NCBI RefSeq assembly: GCF_026151205.1 | Contig: NC_087072.1 | Coordinates: 6,372,084-6,436,083 of the forward strand | Direction of reading: 5' to 3' | DNA length: 64,000 nt | Origin: Bolinopsis microptera | Taxonomy: Eukaryota; Ctenophora; Tentaculata; Lobata; Bolinopsidae | Shown: in pieces, positions 52,999 to 64,000 of the stretch | Layout: every line of letters begins with the position of its first letter | Numbering within the stretch: position 1 is the first letter of the stretch | The notes under the pieces: model-generated | The model's input: only the letters and a program-made list of their open reading frames with translations | Told to the model about the DNA's origin: nothing | Databases searched by the model: none | Translations under genes and position numbers: made by a program

Positions 52999-53460
52999 TA
53001 GCCACATCTCTTAAAACAACGGCATCCAAAGCCCCGCTCCCCAAACTGAACACCACAGCCAACACCCGGACATTCCAGAATTGCTCCGGTGATAGTACCA
53101 GCCACAGGAACAGTGGTTTCAGCCCTCTAGCTAGCTTAGCTCTTAGCAAACCAGTGAATAAGGTTAGTTGTATTGAGTAATCTTTATCAGGGGGGGGGGG
53201 GGGGGCGGGGGGCATGTTTCTATTATATTTACAATTACATTGTCTTTATGGTTAACGATATCAAAATAATGAACATTGAGTGATTTAAGTGGTATGGTTT
53301 TGCTGAAGACAGGCGGTAATCAAATTCGATTCATCGGAAACCTTTTATAGTAGTTTATTAACGTAGCAATCTCCCCCAGGGTAAACAAGCAGCTGGTTAC
53401 GTCAAGAAAGAGTATAAGAAGCCTGTTAAAGTTGGGGACGAGTTCTTTGGTTTACACTAG
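52999..53460 (+). CDS. Last two exons of an unidentified + strand gene (partial)
   Basis: Exon 52999-53162 follows a pyrimidine tract and TTCTAG acceptor and ends at a GTTAGT donor. Exon 53380-53460 follows CTCCCCCAG and ends in TAG. Phases agree, giving 81 codons: a Ser/Thr/Asn-rich, likely disordered part (ATSLKTTASKAPLPKLN, SHRNSGFSPLASLALSKP) and a basic tail ending KKPVKVGDEFFGLH. The upstream exon must end one base into a codon; it was not found. No family recognised. The intron carries a G16 run at 53190. Confidence 0.55.
53190..53212 (+). repeat. Poly-G run
   Basis: G16, one C, then G6, inside the intron between the two orphan exons; capable of G-quadruplex formation. Confidence 0.9.
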
Positions 53461-56222
53461 TCCTTCTTCATACAAAGAAAACAGAGTAGCAGACTATTTT
53501 ACTTCCCTGCGCACTTAATTTCGACAGATTACTGTACTATTGGTGACCATCATGGATTGTTAGACTTTCAGTGAATCAGATCCTGGTGAATTATGGTGAA
53601 AAGAATTCACTGATTCCCCCGCTGTGTGTTGGTCAGTATAATTCACAGCGGGGGAAATCGTCAGAAATTCCTGTAGAAAAGACGTGACCCGCACTGCGTA
53701 GACTGCAGTGATTTTAAGGTTGTAGTTTTAAAGATTGTTTTGAAATATGATTGATTTTTGCGATTTAAAAAACAACGAATTCTTCTTAATGGTGTAGCAT
53801 TAATGGTATAGCATTTTATTTGATATTTTTGGTAAGAGTTAAGACATTTTTTATTTTCGAAAGATTAACAAATTTTATTAAAATACAGAACACATGTGAC
53901 CTTTATCTTCAATTTGATTAGATTTATTGAATGTTATGGAAATCTTGTTTTTTCTTTCTTCTAGAAATAATGTACATACTATCACATCTGCTTGAACTAA
54001 TTAATATATTCCAGAAGTGAATATAAAACATATGTCTAAAAATACTGAAGAGGCCTAATTAATTAGAACGCAAATAGAGCCACTTCATCGCCAAATGATT
54101 GAGTCAGACTTTGAGGCTTGAGCGTGTATTCTACTACATCCGAATGACTAGATCCTTCTAGAAGAGTCCTTGGCTATGGTTTATCAGTTTATGGTCACAT
54201 TACACGTGTTGAAGCCTTGATAACGTAAGCAGTAAGCCAGTAAAATTTTAATTATATTATCAGACGCCCCAATATGAATGACACATGAGATGTGATATTT
54301 GAAAATTTATTTGGCAATGAAAACTTTTTCTGAGTTAAATCGCAGGGGGTGACGGAGCCCCTGTGGTAAGTACCATTAGAAGAAAGCGAAATTCTTTAAA
54401 GACGATACTGGCGAGCAAAGCAGTAACGACAGACCTGATAAATGACAAAGAAAATATTAACAGGTGGCCTGATGGCGGATTAAAGATATTATAATAAAGA
54501 AAAGCTTACTTAATACTGTATAAAAGAACGAGCCCATTCATCTAAATTTAATTTTAAGTCTGCCTTAAAGTTATTAAGATAACACGATCCTCCTTAATAA
54601 ATTCAGAGAAATGAACTGCAATACCGGTCTCAGACTCCGGAAATTTGTGAAATGGAAGTTCTCAGATTCTGGAAATGGAAGTTTTTTGGAGAAATGACGT
54701 CAAATTATTTTCGTTTATCTGCTAACTACTATGATTATTTATAATTATCAAACTGCTAAGAAAGTAATAGGTGACCCACGAAGTTATGAGCAAAACAAAT
54801 TAGATAAACTTGTACTTACCTGGAATTTGTCATTTCATAGTTTCAAATTCCAGTGTTTGGAACAGGTATTTCGACTCCTCCAGCTCATACTTTAATTAAC
54901 AGTTTAAACCGATCAGAAAAACGAAAGTGCACTGCGTAAAGTTATGTATTAAACAACTAAGAAAATCTACTAATAACATAATGAAGCAGCGCGCCGATGT
55001 CCTTAACTTCTAAGCTAAAGTTTAGACGTACCGTTTCCCCCACGTCCGTCGTCCCTGGTCCCAACTGCCTAGAAGCAGATACAGTGACTGTACAGTGCAG
55101 TACAGAGTGGAAATAGCTAATTGACTAACTGTACCCGGTTTTAATCACGATCAGTATATATCTATTTGACATCCACGTGACATCTGGGACAAGCACAATT
55201 TGTCAGACATTGCCTGAATCATAGTCTGATAAATGAAGTCGTAGCTTAGCCGGGCAAGCGGAGGGGATGCCGGATGCGGCGATGCCATGGCCCATGAGTA
55301 CGCGTATTGCGAGCAGCGAGACCGCAAAAGGCAAACTATAAGCGACATAAATAATTAAATGATTAAATAAAATGATTTGCATGAGAATGACTGAGATTTA
55401 AGATGTTTTCTAAAAATGTAAAACACAATTTCCGTCGCGTTTTTGATACTGCTGAGTTAAAAAATAGCTAGCGGCCGGCCTTTGAATGTCACTGGTCACG
55501 TGAATTGCATTTCCCGGTGAAATGACCATATAATTAATAGAATTAGAATCAAAATCAGCAATGCGTGCCAAAACACTTCACACTTCAGTTCTACCATCTA
55601 CGCTCGAACTTCAATAAATATTTTTGTCCAATCCCGACAATTGATTGTTTTCCATCACCCCATATAATATGACATAAGGTAAAAACAAAAAATGCTCCGG
55701 CCCTGGCGAAAAACTGCTTCGATCGATCACGTGTGACGTGACATCAAACAGGACCGTACCATGTTAATTTGGGGTCCGAGTATGGAGTAGATTAGGTTTA
55801 ACTTTTGAATGTCTCTAAGGGCCATCAAATCTAGAGAAAGTGTTTAAGTAAGTCACGTGATACTCGAGTGACGATCGAGTGTAGCTGTAGAGTGATCATA
55901 ATTAATTATGATCATTAAATATAATAGGATAATATGTAATACATAATAAAACACTACCAATTTCGAAAGCTAACTGTGTAACGTATGCAAAAATTAACAA
56001 TTAAAAATGGGACACTGCACCTGACGCAAAACGGAGCTGCAACGAAATACAAGCGGTAAACGTGAACACCAGTTAAATTATTTCCCACGTGCGTGCCTTC
56101 TTCCGCCGCGCATTGATCGAACGAATCGAATGGCCGATATCCACGCGCACGTACAGCTAGCTTGCTTAAATTAGTGAATTTTGCTACACTACGGGCCGAA
56201 AAGTGCATTTGTTATATTTTAA
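53461..56222. other. Intergenic region with scattered CACGTG sites
   Basis: No gene recognised. CACGTG occurs at 55176, 55497, 55728, 55854 and 56086, more loosely spaced than the cluster at 47 kb; they precede the small ORF at 56223. Confidence 0.45.
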
Positions 56223-56432
56223 ATGCGCAGCGCGCTACGTAAAACGTTATATTGTCGTGGTACCGGCTTTAAACGATATACGATTAGTGATTTAAACGAA
56301 CTGGTCGATCAATACAGCTCCTCATTTCCTAGTCATCAGAACAAAGAGAGTTTAAATACTTTCTTACAACTGAATACACTTAAGTCAATTACAAATTCAG
56401 AAGAAATACATAACTTTATCTTGTCACAGTAA
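56223..56432 (+). CDS. Small hypothetical protein, 69 aa
   Basis: Complete frame with ATG in a plausible context, an Arg/Lys-rich start (MRSALRKTLYCRG) that could be a mitochondrial presequence, then a soluble Ser/Asn-rich part (DLNELVDQYSSSFPSHQN, NSEEIHNFIL). No family recognised. It ends 231 bp before the 3' end of the converging large gene on the other strand. It may be genuine or chance. Confidence 0.35.
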   Translation: MRSALRKTLYCRGTGFKRYTISDLNELVDQYSSSFPSHQNKESLNTFLQLNTLKSITNSEEIHNFILSQ

Positions 56433-56662
56433 ACATTAAACAGTAAACACTCGATAACAAGCCATCTTCTCAATCGTATAGATAGTCAAAACAAAATTTA
56501 CATTATGTTAACATACCAATAATCAGTACCAAAGCGACGGACATAAATACTTTAATAAAATTTTCGACAGAGATTCAAAATCACATATGCTAGACATTAT
56601 CAGAATAAAACATTACAATAACTAATAGATTTCACTATTGAAGTGTTAGTCACAACAAGCTT

Positions 56663-59600
56663 TCAAGGTAGAGAAATGCCCTCGGTTATTTCTGAGGCAC
56701 CACGCTCAGATGTAAAAGCTTGTGAGTGTATCGAGTCAAACTCCTCTATGTTAAGTCCATGTACCCACTCTGTTGTTCTATCTTTAAATGGTCCTGACTT
56801 TGCTACCTGTAAATAATCAGCATTTAACATTCAAAACCTCATATCAAACAAGGACTTTATAGAAATTAATATATCCTTTAATAAAAACTAGAAGGTTAAG
56901 TCTTGACTTGATTACTTTCAAGTTATATCTTTTTCGGTAGCTTAGAATAATTTTCTTACCACAGGTTTAGGTGTCTTTTGTATGTCATTGAACAGTTCCT
57001 CAGCCACATTGAGTCTTCTTAGTATAGCTGCTTTTCTGTCGAACTCATTCCTCCTGAACAAAACTGTTTATTTCACAGTCACCACTATTATACAAATAAG
57101 AGAATTGTATTAAAGACTTGTATCAATAAAGTAGTAAAGACTTGCGTCAATTTAGGGTAATGTCGTCTTATTTCGGCAGTATCCAAGAAGCCCAGCCATT
57201 CCATGTGATTATATCATCAACACGGACGAAGGGGAAGCGTTTAAATATCTTACAGCCGCTGGCTACACCCATGTCTCTTTTAAACCACGCCTATTAGTTA
57301 GTGGGTCTCAGCACATTCGTCCACACAAACACACAGGAGGGGCTTTGGTTCATATCTTATAAATACTAAAGTGTACCTCTTATTGCGGAGTTAAATTACC
57401 CAGTCTAGGAAAAGTCGAAACTGGGGGAAGTTTTCCGGTAGCCTATATTCCAACCAACTTCCATACGGGTTTCTTGGATGCTGCCCTTATTTCTCAGGAT
57501 TCTCATCTTCTAAAGCTACTAAAAATAAAGACAAAGCATAAAATTATTTAGTCCCGACAAATGCAGTTCAACTTACGGAGGTGTAGGTTGGGTTTTTGGT
57601 TTCTGATAAGGTCGAGATTCTTGCTTTCTCTTTTCATCTTGTTCTTTCTTAAACTCCAACATTCTTGCTTTTCGCTTTTCTTCTGTCCACATCTCCAATT
57701 CCTTTTTATCCTGTAAAAGTTACATTTCACAATAAGAAAACTGATAAATTGTAACTGACAGTTTTCAAACAAAAGATAACTGTATCTAATAGCAGGTCGA
57801 ATGTCGACCGACTTGAACAAAATAAACATATTACAACAAGTCACAAGATGACGCTAAGAGCACTTAACTAAACTCTGTTTTAAGTAAACTTAAGTTCTAA
57901 TTAAACATTGCTATCGAAACAGTAAGCATATAGATTTTAATACATAACAGTAAATAAACAATAAGCTTAAACGATTAAACTATTAAAGTGATTCACTTCC
58001 TAAGAAATAGTCACTAACTCATACTCACATGATTATGTGCAGTCTTCTTTTTACTGATCTGTTTTCTGGGTTTTTCCGCAGCAAGCTTAGTTGGTCTTGG
58101 CTCTGGTGGCATGGTACTATCACTATCAAGTGCCGCTCTCAATAAATCGTCAGTGTTGGTAGGGAGTGACGTATCGCTGCTCACACCAGATGCTTTACTG
58201 CTGGGTCGTATCAGCAGGGATTCATCTGGCTGGGTGGGTCTCTGCTCATGATAAATTTGGGAGCTTTTATCAGAGTTACTGTTTCTGATTTGAGCCGGGG
58301 TGACGGACGGATTGGAGTTGGTCGAGTAACATTGGATGTGGATTTGGCAGCACTTTGAACGGTGCCCCGATTTTGGAGGAGCATGTTGATCTTCTTTGTT
58401 CTGTCGACTTCTTTCTGTTGACTTTCGCTGTAAGCTTGCTTTATTTTTGACAGGTTGTCTTCAATGTATCGACTGAACTGGGTAGGGTCGATCGGTTTTG
58501 GCTGATAAGACTCTGAGGAAACTCTTGATTCTACCTCGCTTGCTGGTGCTGTGTGGCGTTCAGGAATTTCCTTTTGCGGAGTGGAGTGATTTCTAGCCTC
58601 AAGAATGAAATCAGGTGATTTACAAGGTTGTGAAGATAAAGTATCCCCCTCTTCAAACATTGGTTCTTCAGACATTGGTTCTTCATTCTCAATTGTTTTA
58701 TCAGACACTGAGATTTCTTCGTCGTCTTTCTGTGACAGATATTTACCAATTGACGACATAGATTGGGACTTGTAGTCAGCCACCTCGCCAGGTGAAGGAG
58801 GAGCTTCAGGAATTAGATCATCGTCTGATCTCTTTGAGTGAGCTGAGGGGCTAGCTGGCTCATCAACCGCTGAAGATTTACGAGATCTAGGTGACTCTAC
58901 GTTTAGTTCTAGACTTCTTGGAATTTCTCTTTTGGGAGCAAATACGTCTTTGGTTCTTAGTCCACCGTCGATTTTATCAGGTTTTTTATCTTTTCCCTTC
59001 TTTTTATGTTGCAATTCTTTTTTAGACGCCCTTGCACCATGACCTCTTTCAACTTTGAGACGCTTATCTACACTATGGGTCTTTCTGGGATCACTTATAT
59101 CAGTTATATGAAGGAATTCTGATTCCGGTTTTCTTGTAAGAGATGTTCTTCTCAATAAGTCGAAATGACCTGAGTTAGTAGTGCTTTGAGGAAGATCTAC
59201 TATGTCTATAAACCTGTTTGCTTTTCCCTTCTTTTTGCTTGGTTCTTCATCGAAAAATTTTTCCAAGAATATTTCATGCTTCGATTTGATATATGACTGT
59301 TTTTCTTCTTTGCTGGGAACAAATGACTGCTCCTCGGGAGTTTCAGCCGTGGCTTTACGTGATACCGTGTTGTCTTTTCTAATTGCTTTGAGCTCATTTG
59401 CTGAATTCTGGATTCTCTCAAGCAACATCTTGCATTCCTCCATAACTTTTAGAGGTATTTCCTGTTTATTTACAGTCTTCTGATATTCTAGATTCTCACT
59501 AAGAGGTTTCATCAAGTTTTGCTTTATTGGAAGATTTTCAGATCCGTGAACTGGGTTTGTTTCATGTTTAGAGGGTTGTTTAGAGGGTTGTGTGATTTCA

Positions 59601-61204
59601 ATTTCTAAATCAGGCTGCACACCCACTTCTACACACTCTGGTGTTTGTGCAACAGAGTTGCTGGTTTGAACAGAAACATCAAGGTGTGATGCAGCTGGAA
59701 CTGGTGCGACAACTTCTTCAGAGCTAGTTTTTTGTTCAATTTTGATACTGAGTGGAGCCACCTTTTCATCTATTTCATCTTCTTCTGTAGGCAATTGCAG
59801 AAACATAGGACCCTGTCTAGTCGCCTCGTCACCTGACTTAAAAATTGGGATTTTAAGTGGCTTATAGAAAGTGTATGGTTCTGGTTCATCCTTGGGTAAC
59901 TGGAGCATGACCATTCCTGATTGAGATGGTTTCACACGAGGAGCCTCACTTTGAACATGGTTCTCATTGCCCTTTAATGCTTTGTCGACGAAAGAATCTA
60001 AAATTTTATGCCAAATCTCATTTTGCATACTAACAACAGCTGTCATTTCTTCCTTTACTATCTGTTTTATACCGTTTTCGTTCATGTAGTTAACAACTTG
60101 TTTCTTCCTTCGTTTTTTAGATGCTGCTTCGTAAGATAAGCTAGAATCACTGTTATTGGATGGAGTTGGAGTTCTCGTATCGACAGAACGACTTTTACTC
60201 TCCAAAGCTTTCCAATTTTTAGTAGATTTTGTTTTCTGATTATTACTTGACGTATTCATATTACCGAGAACTTTTCTTGGACGTCGGTGGCCGTGAGAAG
60301 TGCTGTTATTCTCAGTATCCTCCAAATTTGGCATATGCAATAGAAATGGCTTCTCTCTTACTGGCCAGTCTGGATTAAAAGTCTTGAAAACAGTCATATC
60401 ACTGGGCCTACTAGAAGTAGAGAAACTAGAGTTGGAAACAGAAGCAGAAAAATCTCCCATTGTGTCAGACTTGATGGATCCAATAGAATGTTCAGGATTA
60501 GTTTGTCTGCTTACATCGCTCCCTGTTACTCTTCCATCTGGTTTTCTGGGAGGTTTAACTTCAACAACTGTTATTCCTGATGTTGATGTTTTGGGGGCTG
60601 TGTTAGAAGCAAACGATTTAATAGACGATGTTGGTTTGGTAGTATTCTGTCGCTTAACCTCTTGCATAAACCTTGCTTCTGATGTAAGCAACTTTTCTTT
60701 TGTGTTCAACAGTAGGCCAGATGGCGGAGATAAGGACTGATTGTAATTAGAGTCTTTCGCTGGAGAACTTTCCGGGGTTACACTTTCATCTACATCTTGA
60801 TCTTTTTTGGTCACAACAACAGAGGTTAGAGGAAGCATCTCCTGAAAATCAGGAATATCATCAAGAGTTCCCTCCAGAGTGGTAGCAGTAGCACTTGGTG
60901 TGACTCCACTGGTTGAGGTGTTGTGATGTGACACTGACAGAAAATTAGGAGGGTTTTCTAACATCTTAGTAGGTCTTTCTTGGTCTTCGTCATATGGTAC
61001 TGTGATAAAGACTGGCTGGTGCTCTGAAGTGAAAATACCAGTATTGGCAGCTGAAATTTTAGTCAAGGATAAACTTTCAACAGATATGGATTTGTTTGTC
61101 TTAGCTTCTCCCGTTTCATCAGATAGAGTGAGTCTGCTTTTGTCCTCTGAGAGACACAAACCGATTGACTCCTCTGAACGTTCAGACATTTCCTGAATTG
61201 TCAT
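56663..61204 (-). CDS. Large mostly disordered protein with charged helical C-terminus
   Basis: A 997-codon open segment (61204-58211) followed by segments to 58029, 57710-57577, 57053-56960 and 56806-56663 (stop), the last three joined by consensus splice sites in phase. The long part is Ser/Pro/Lys/Glu-rich with few hydrophobic stretches; short ordered islands are GIKQIVKEEMTAVV..IWHKILDSF and EECKMLLERIQNSANELKAI. The C-terminal exons give ELEMWTEEKRKARMLEFKKE, EFDRKAAILRRLNVAEELF and TEWVHGLNIEEFDSIHSQAF. I do not recognise it with confidence; the basic/acidic helix recalls C-terminal parts of ciliary proteins such as CPLANE1, but that is a guess. The join at about 58211-58260 needs a change of frame: the coding-like frame continues as DESLLIRPSSKASG. 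Either a very short intron (GTAACT..GCAG, 38 bp) or a frameshift lies there. Confidence 0.65.
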
Positions 61205-64000
61205 TCAATTAAAAAGTACATTGTTTCAATAAAACATAATATAATCGGATAAACACTTTGTTAGTAAAACAAATTTTTCAGATGCTGTTCAATGAGTTAG
61301 CCACGAAAATGTTCAAATTAGGTAGGAGGGTAAAGGACACAATTGCTAGTAGTGCTTCTTTGTGCCCGTTGACTACAATGAACATTTTGCGGAGTTTCTC
61401 CAGACGGCTTTTATCGGAGTGCGTGTTATTTACTTGGTTATGTAAGCCAGGCCAACATTTTGTTTTTTGTGTCAGCCGCGCTACCAGGTTGCAGAGTATG
61501 ATAAACACTAAAAAATTATACACTATACAAATTTGCTAATACATAATATCAGAGTCCAATCTAGCTGCAAACATCAGACACCACAGTTGCAGTTCAGCCG
61601 CCAAGTACCGTTTAAGTGAACACCGAAACACGAGGATTAGGTGTCATTTTGTAAATCACTTTATGGATGGATGATTCAGTAATTGTTGTAGAAAATTACA
61701 GTCACTGCCGCCTATAGCGTTATGTCATGGGTCTGATTAACGGCCAAGAATAAACGTATGTGCACGCTTAAGAAACCTGCGTTACCAAGAGTAGTTCAGA
61801 AATTACAGAAGATATCGGCTTTACTTGAAAAAAAATGTCAATATTTTGACTGAATTTTATTCAATGACCAATAAGTGTGTCCACTGTGAATGGCACAAGA
61901 CACATTTCAGGTTATCAAAGGTAGATCACAGTAGAAACCTTTGATAAACAGAATCTCATCAAAATACAAGGACAAATTTTGAACGATTTTTAAATAGGCA
62001 CTTTTCTGCCATTTCCTTGACCAAAATATCACAGTTTAGATTGAATTTGTTACTGGACGATGCTACGAATTGTCCATTGTTAATGGACTGACCCGGCGCA
62101 CGCGGCACGCTACCTTGAAGCTTCGTGCCTCGAGCATGATAATATTCCGAGAAAAAAAGCAGCGGGCTACTTCGAAGAAATTAGACTTATATCATCCATC
62201 AATGCTATGAAAACTTAAGCCTTTGATCACCAGGCAAACAAATGGTTATTCTGACATGAGCATTTAAGAAGTGCCACGAATGATTACACTCTCTCAGTGT
62301 TAATTGTTATTAGTTATACCTTACCAGTGCCAGATATTTCAAGAAAAGATATCATGTAAACGTAGGAGATAATCTGAAACCGGGTTTAATTTATTTCACC
62401 ATGTTACTATATACTGTAATGCACGGAATTTTTTAAAAGTAAGACAAAACACCAAACACAGCTGATTGATAAACATTTTAATCATTAGTTGAACAGTCAT
62501 CATAAGCTTTATGGAACAAATTTTGATTTATGATAGCGCTCGATTTACCACCAGTTTTAAAAGCGCGCGGCACCCCAAAAATTAAATTTATTATTGTCAT
62601 ATGCTCGATCTTTTTTAAATGTTAAATTCATATATTTTGTTTGTTTTTATTTTGAGAAACTAAAACGTGCATTTTTGTATCACGTCGTCATGACCCCCAT
62701 TGTCGTTTCATTTCACTAAGTGTATGTATTGTGACTACAATACAGCCGTGACTACTATACGATACAGCCGCGCGCACTCGTGCGCGGTGGGTCTACAACG
62801 TATGATCACAAGTGCATTGTATTTAATTGGGACTGGCGTCAGGCGTGGCAGCTAAATTTGTGATTGACTTAATTTAATTAATTTAAATTCGAAAAAATTA
62901 AAAACGACACTCAAGGTTCGCAAAATTAAAAAAGGAAAAAATTGTTTTTTGGCTGTTGGCCAGATTTTTGATTTTTGTTTCATTGGACATTTTTTTGTTT
63001 CATAATGAATCATTACAAAAAGTTAAATTTGTTGTTATGTACTACATATTACTCAACACCAAACACTGAACACTAAACTTTTTGGTTCTGGTCCGGTTTG
63101 AATCAAATAGTTTTAAATTTATAATCCCGGTCTTAGCTTAATGCGTGCACCAGGCAGCATTTTTTCCAGGTTTGGTTCTATCCAGGCCTAAAACGTTTTA
63201 TCATTTGTTTCTTTCATGTTGCGACGTTTTCTATACTTAATACTGCACTGGGCGGTGCCCAGTCTGTCACTCCGCCATATAATGTATATTAAGGATGCTA
63301 TACATTTCCATCAGGCATCATATTAAATGTAGTGTTGAGTTAATGTTGGTGGGGAAATATTTATTATATACTTTTTCACATAGTGCGATGATATTTTGTA
63401 GACATGTGTGATGATGTCATATATTTTACTTTACTTAACTTTTACTTTGAGTTAGTGCAGTGCAAAATTTAACAGATGGCTGAGCCTGAGGAACAAAAAT
63501 GCTGGAACTTCACCAGCTCCATACAGTGGTAGATTGTGATTGGTTTTAAACATTAAATTTTAAACGATATTCAAACAATATATACATTCATTCAAATCAA
63601 GTGTTGCAATTGGCTTGTTCTAACCAGAGCCCTCTCGCTTGGAGTAGCGCGCGACTGCTGAACGGCAGCACAGGAAACAAGCGCGTCATGCAGTATGCAT
63701 AGACTCATGGCTATGTGAAGCAATTGGCAGAAAACAAACACAGGTAAAGGAAATGGTCATTTGCTACCGATATCGATGTTATTTGAAATATCCACAATCA
63801 AATATATACACACTTTAGGGTTCAATTTTCAAACACATCTACTCCGCGCCGTCATAGGGGCAGGGATGAGGTTTTTGTATACTTCTGATAGATAGGGGTC
63901 TCGAATACTTGTTGTACAATGTACTTGTTGTACTTGTTGTCCACCTTCTTGCCTCTATGGTTACTCTGTAACCATGTAGAGCAATAAGAGTCTTCTTTCT
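61205..64000. other. 5' flank of the large gene and downstream region, no gene seen
   Basis: AT-rich; holds the MITE copy at 62675-62811 and a small palindrome CTGGGCGGTGCCCAG near 63247. Upstream promoter or non-coding exons of the large - strand gene may lie near 61.2-61.6 kb but none is clear. Confidence 0.5.
62675..62811 (-). mobile_element. Short MITE with 8-bp target duplication, copy 2
   Basis: Inverted relative of the element at 15448-15553, 137 bp. It shares the GC hairpin around GCGCACTCGTGCGC, the GGGTC blocks and the ends TTGTATCACG / TGATCACAA. Flanks GTGCATTT (62667-62674) and GTGCATTG (62812-62819) match at seven of eight bases. It is longer than copy 1 because of an extra internal CAATACAGCCGTGACTAC-type segment. 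Confidence 0.75.

Noticed and set aside
60300-60740. 146-codon + strand frame
   Set aside because: Antisense shadow of the large - strand gene.

Overview
This is eukaryotic, almost certainly invertebrate animal, DNA. Genes are split by GT-AG introns, base composition is AT-rich, and there is a GAS2-like calponin-homology gene, an SLC1-type glutamate transporter gene, LINE-type retroelement remnants and many small inverted-repeat transposons. I cannot name the species.

Layout. (1) 1.0-12.8 kb, + strand: a nine-exon GAS2-like CH-domain gene. A 7.4-kb intron carries a possible MITE with 14-bp inverted ends, a 1.34-kb hAT-like element with an exact 8-bp target duplication and an internal minisatellite, and an intact solitary LINE-type ORF1. 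(2) 12.8-17.0 kb: no gene seen; holds three copies of a GC-rich paired stem-loop repeat and a 106-bp MITE. (3) 17.0-21.9 kb, - strand: an eight-exon excitatory-amino-acid transporter (473 codons by my splice model). An intronless coiled-coil gene lies inside its largest intron on the opposite strand. (4) 23.4-45.3 kb, - strand: a cluster of five related intronless genes. Three lie in near-identical 4.5-kb direct tandem units, one is a diverged fourth unit and one is a more distant paralogue; there is also an eroded fragment. They encode membrane-anchored proteins with a C-terminal His...Asn-Cys domain that I read as an LRAT/PPPDE-like (permuted NlpC/P60, papain-like) fold. (5) 45.6-56.6 kb: gene-poor. 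It holds a LINE reverse-transcriptase 3' fragment, an E2F site plus five E-boxes, a perfect 151-bp inverted repeat, twin GC-rich hairpins, a 338-bp hAT-like MITE and the last two exons of an unidentified + strand gene. (6) 56.7-61.2 kb, - strand: a five-segment gene for a large, mostly disordered protein with a charged helical C-terminal part. (7) 61.2-64 kb: no gene seen; a second copy of the 8-bp-TSD MITE.

The genes do not form one pathway. The part most worth study is the five-gene membrane-protein family, its very recent triplication, and the differences among its copies at the C-terminus. All exon boundaries are read by eye from splice signals and phase, without transcript support.
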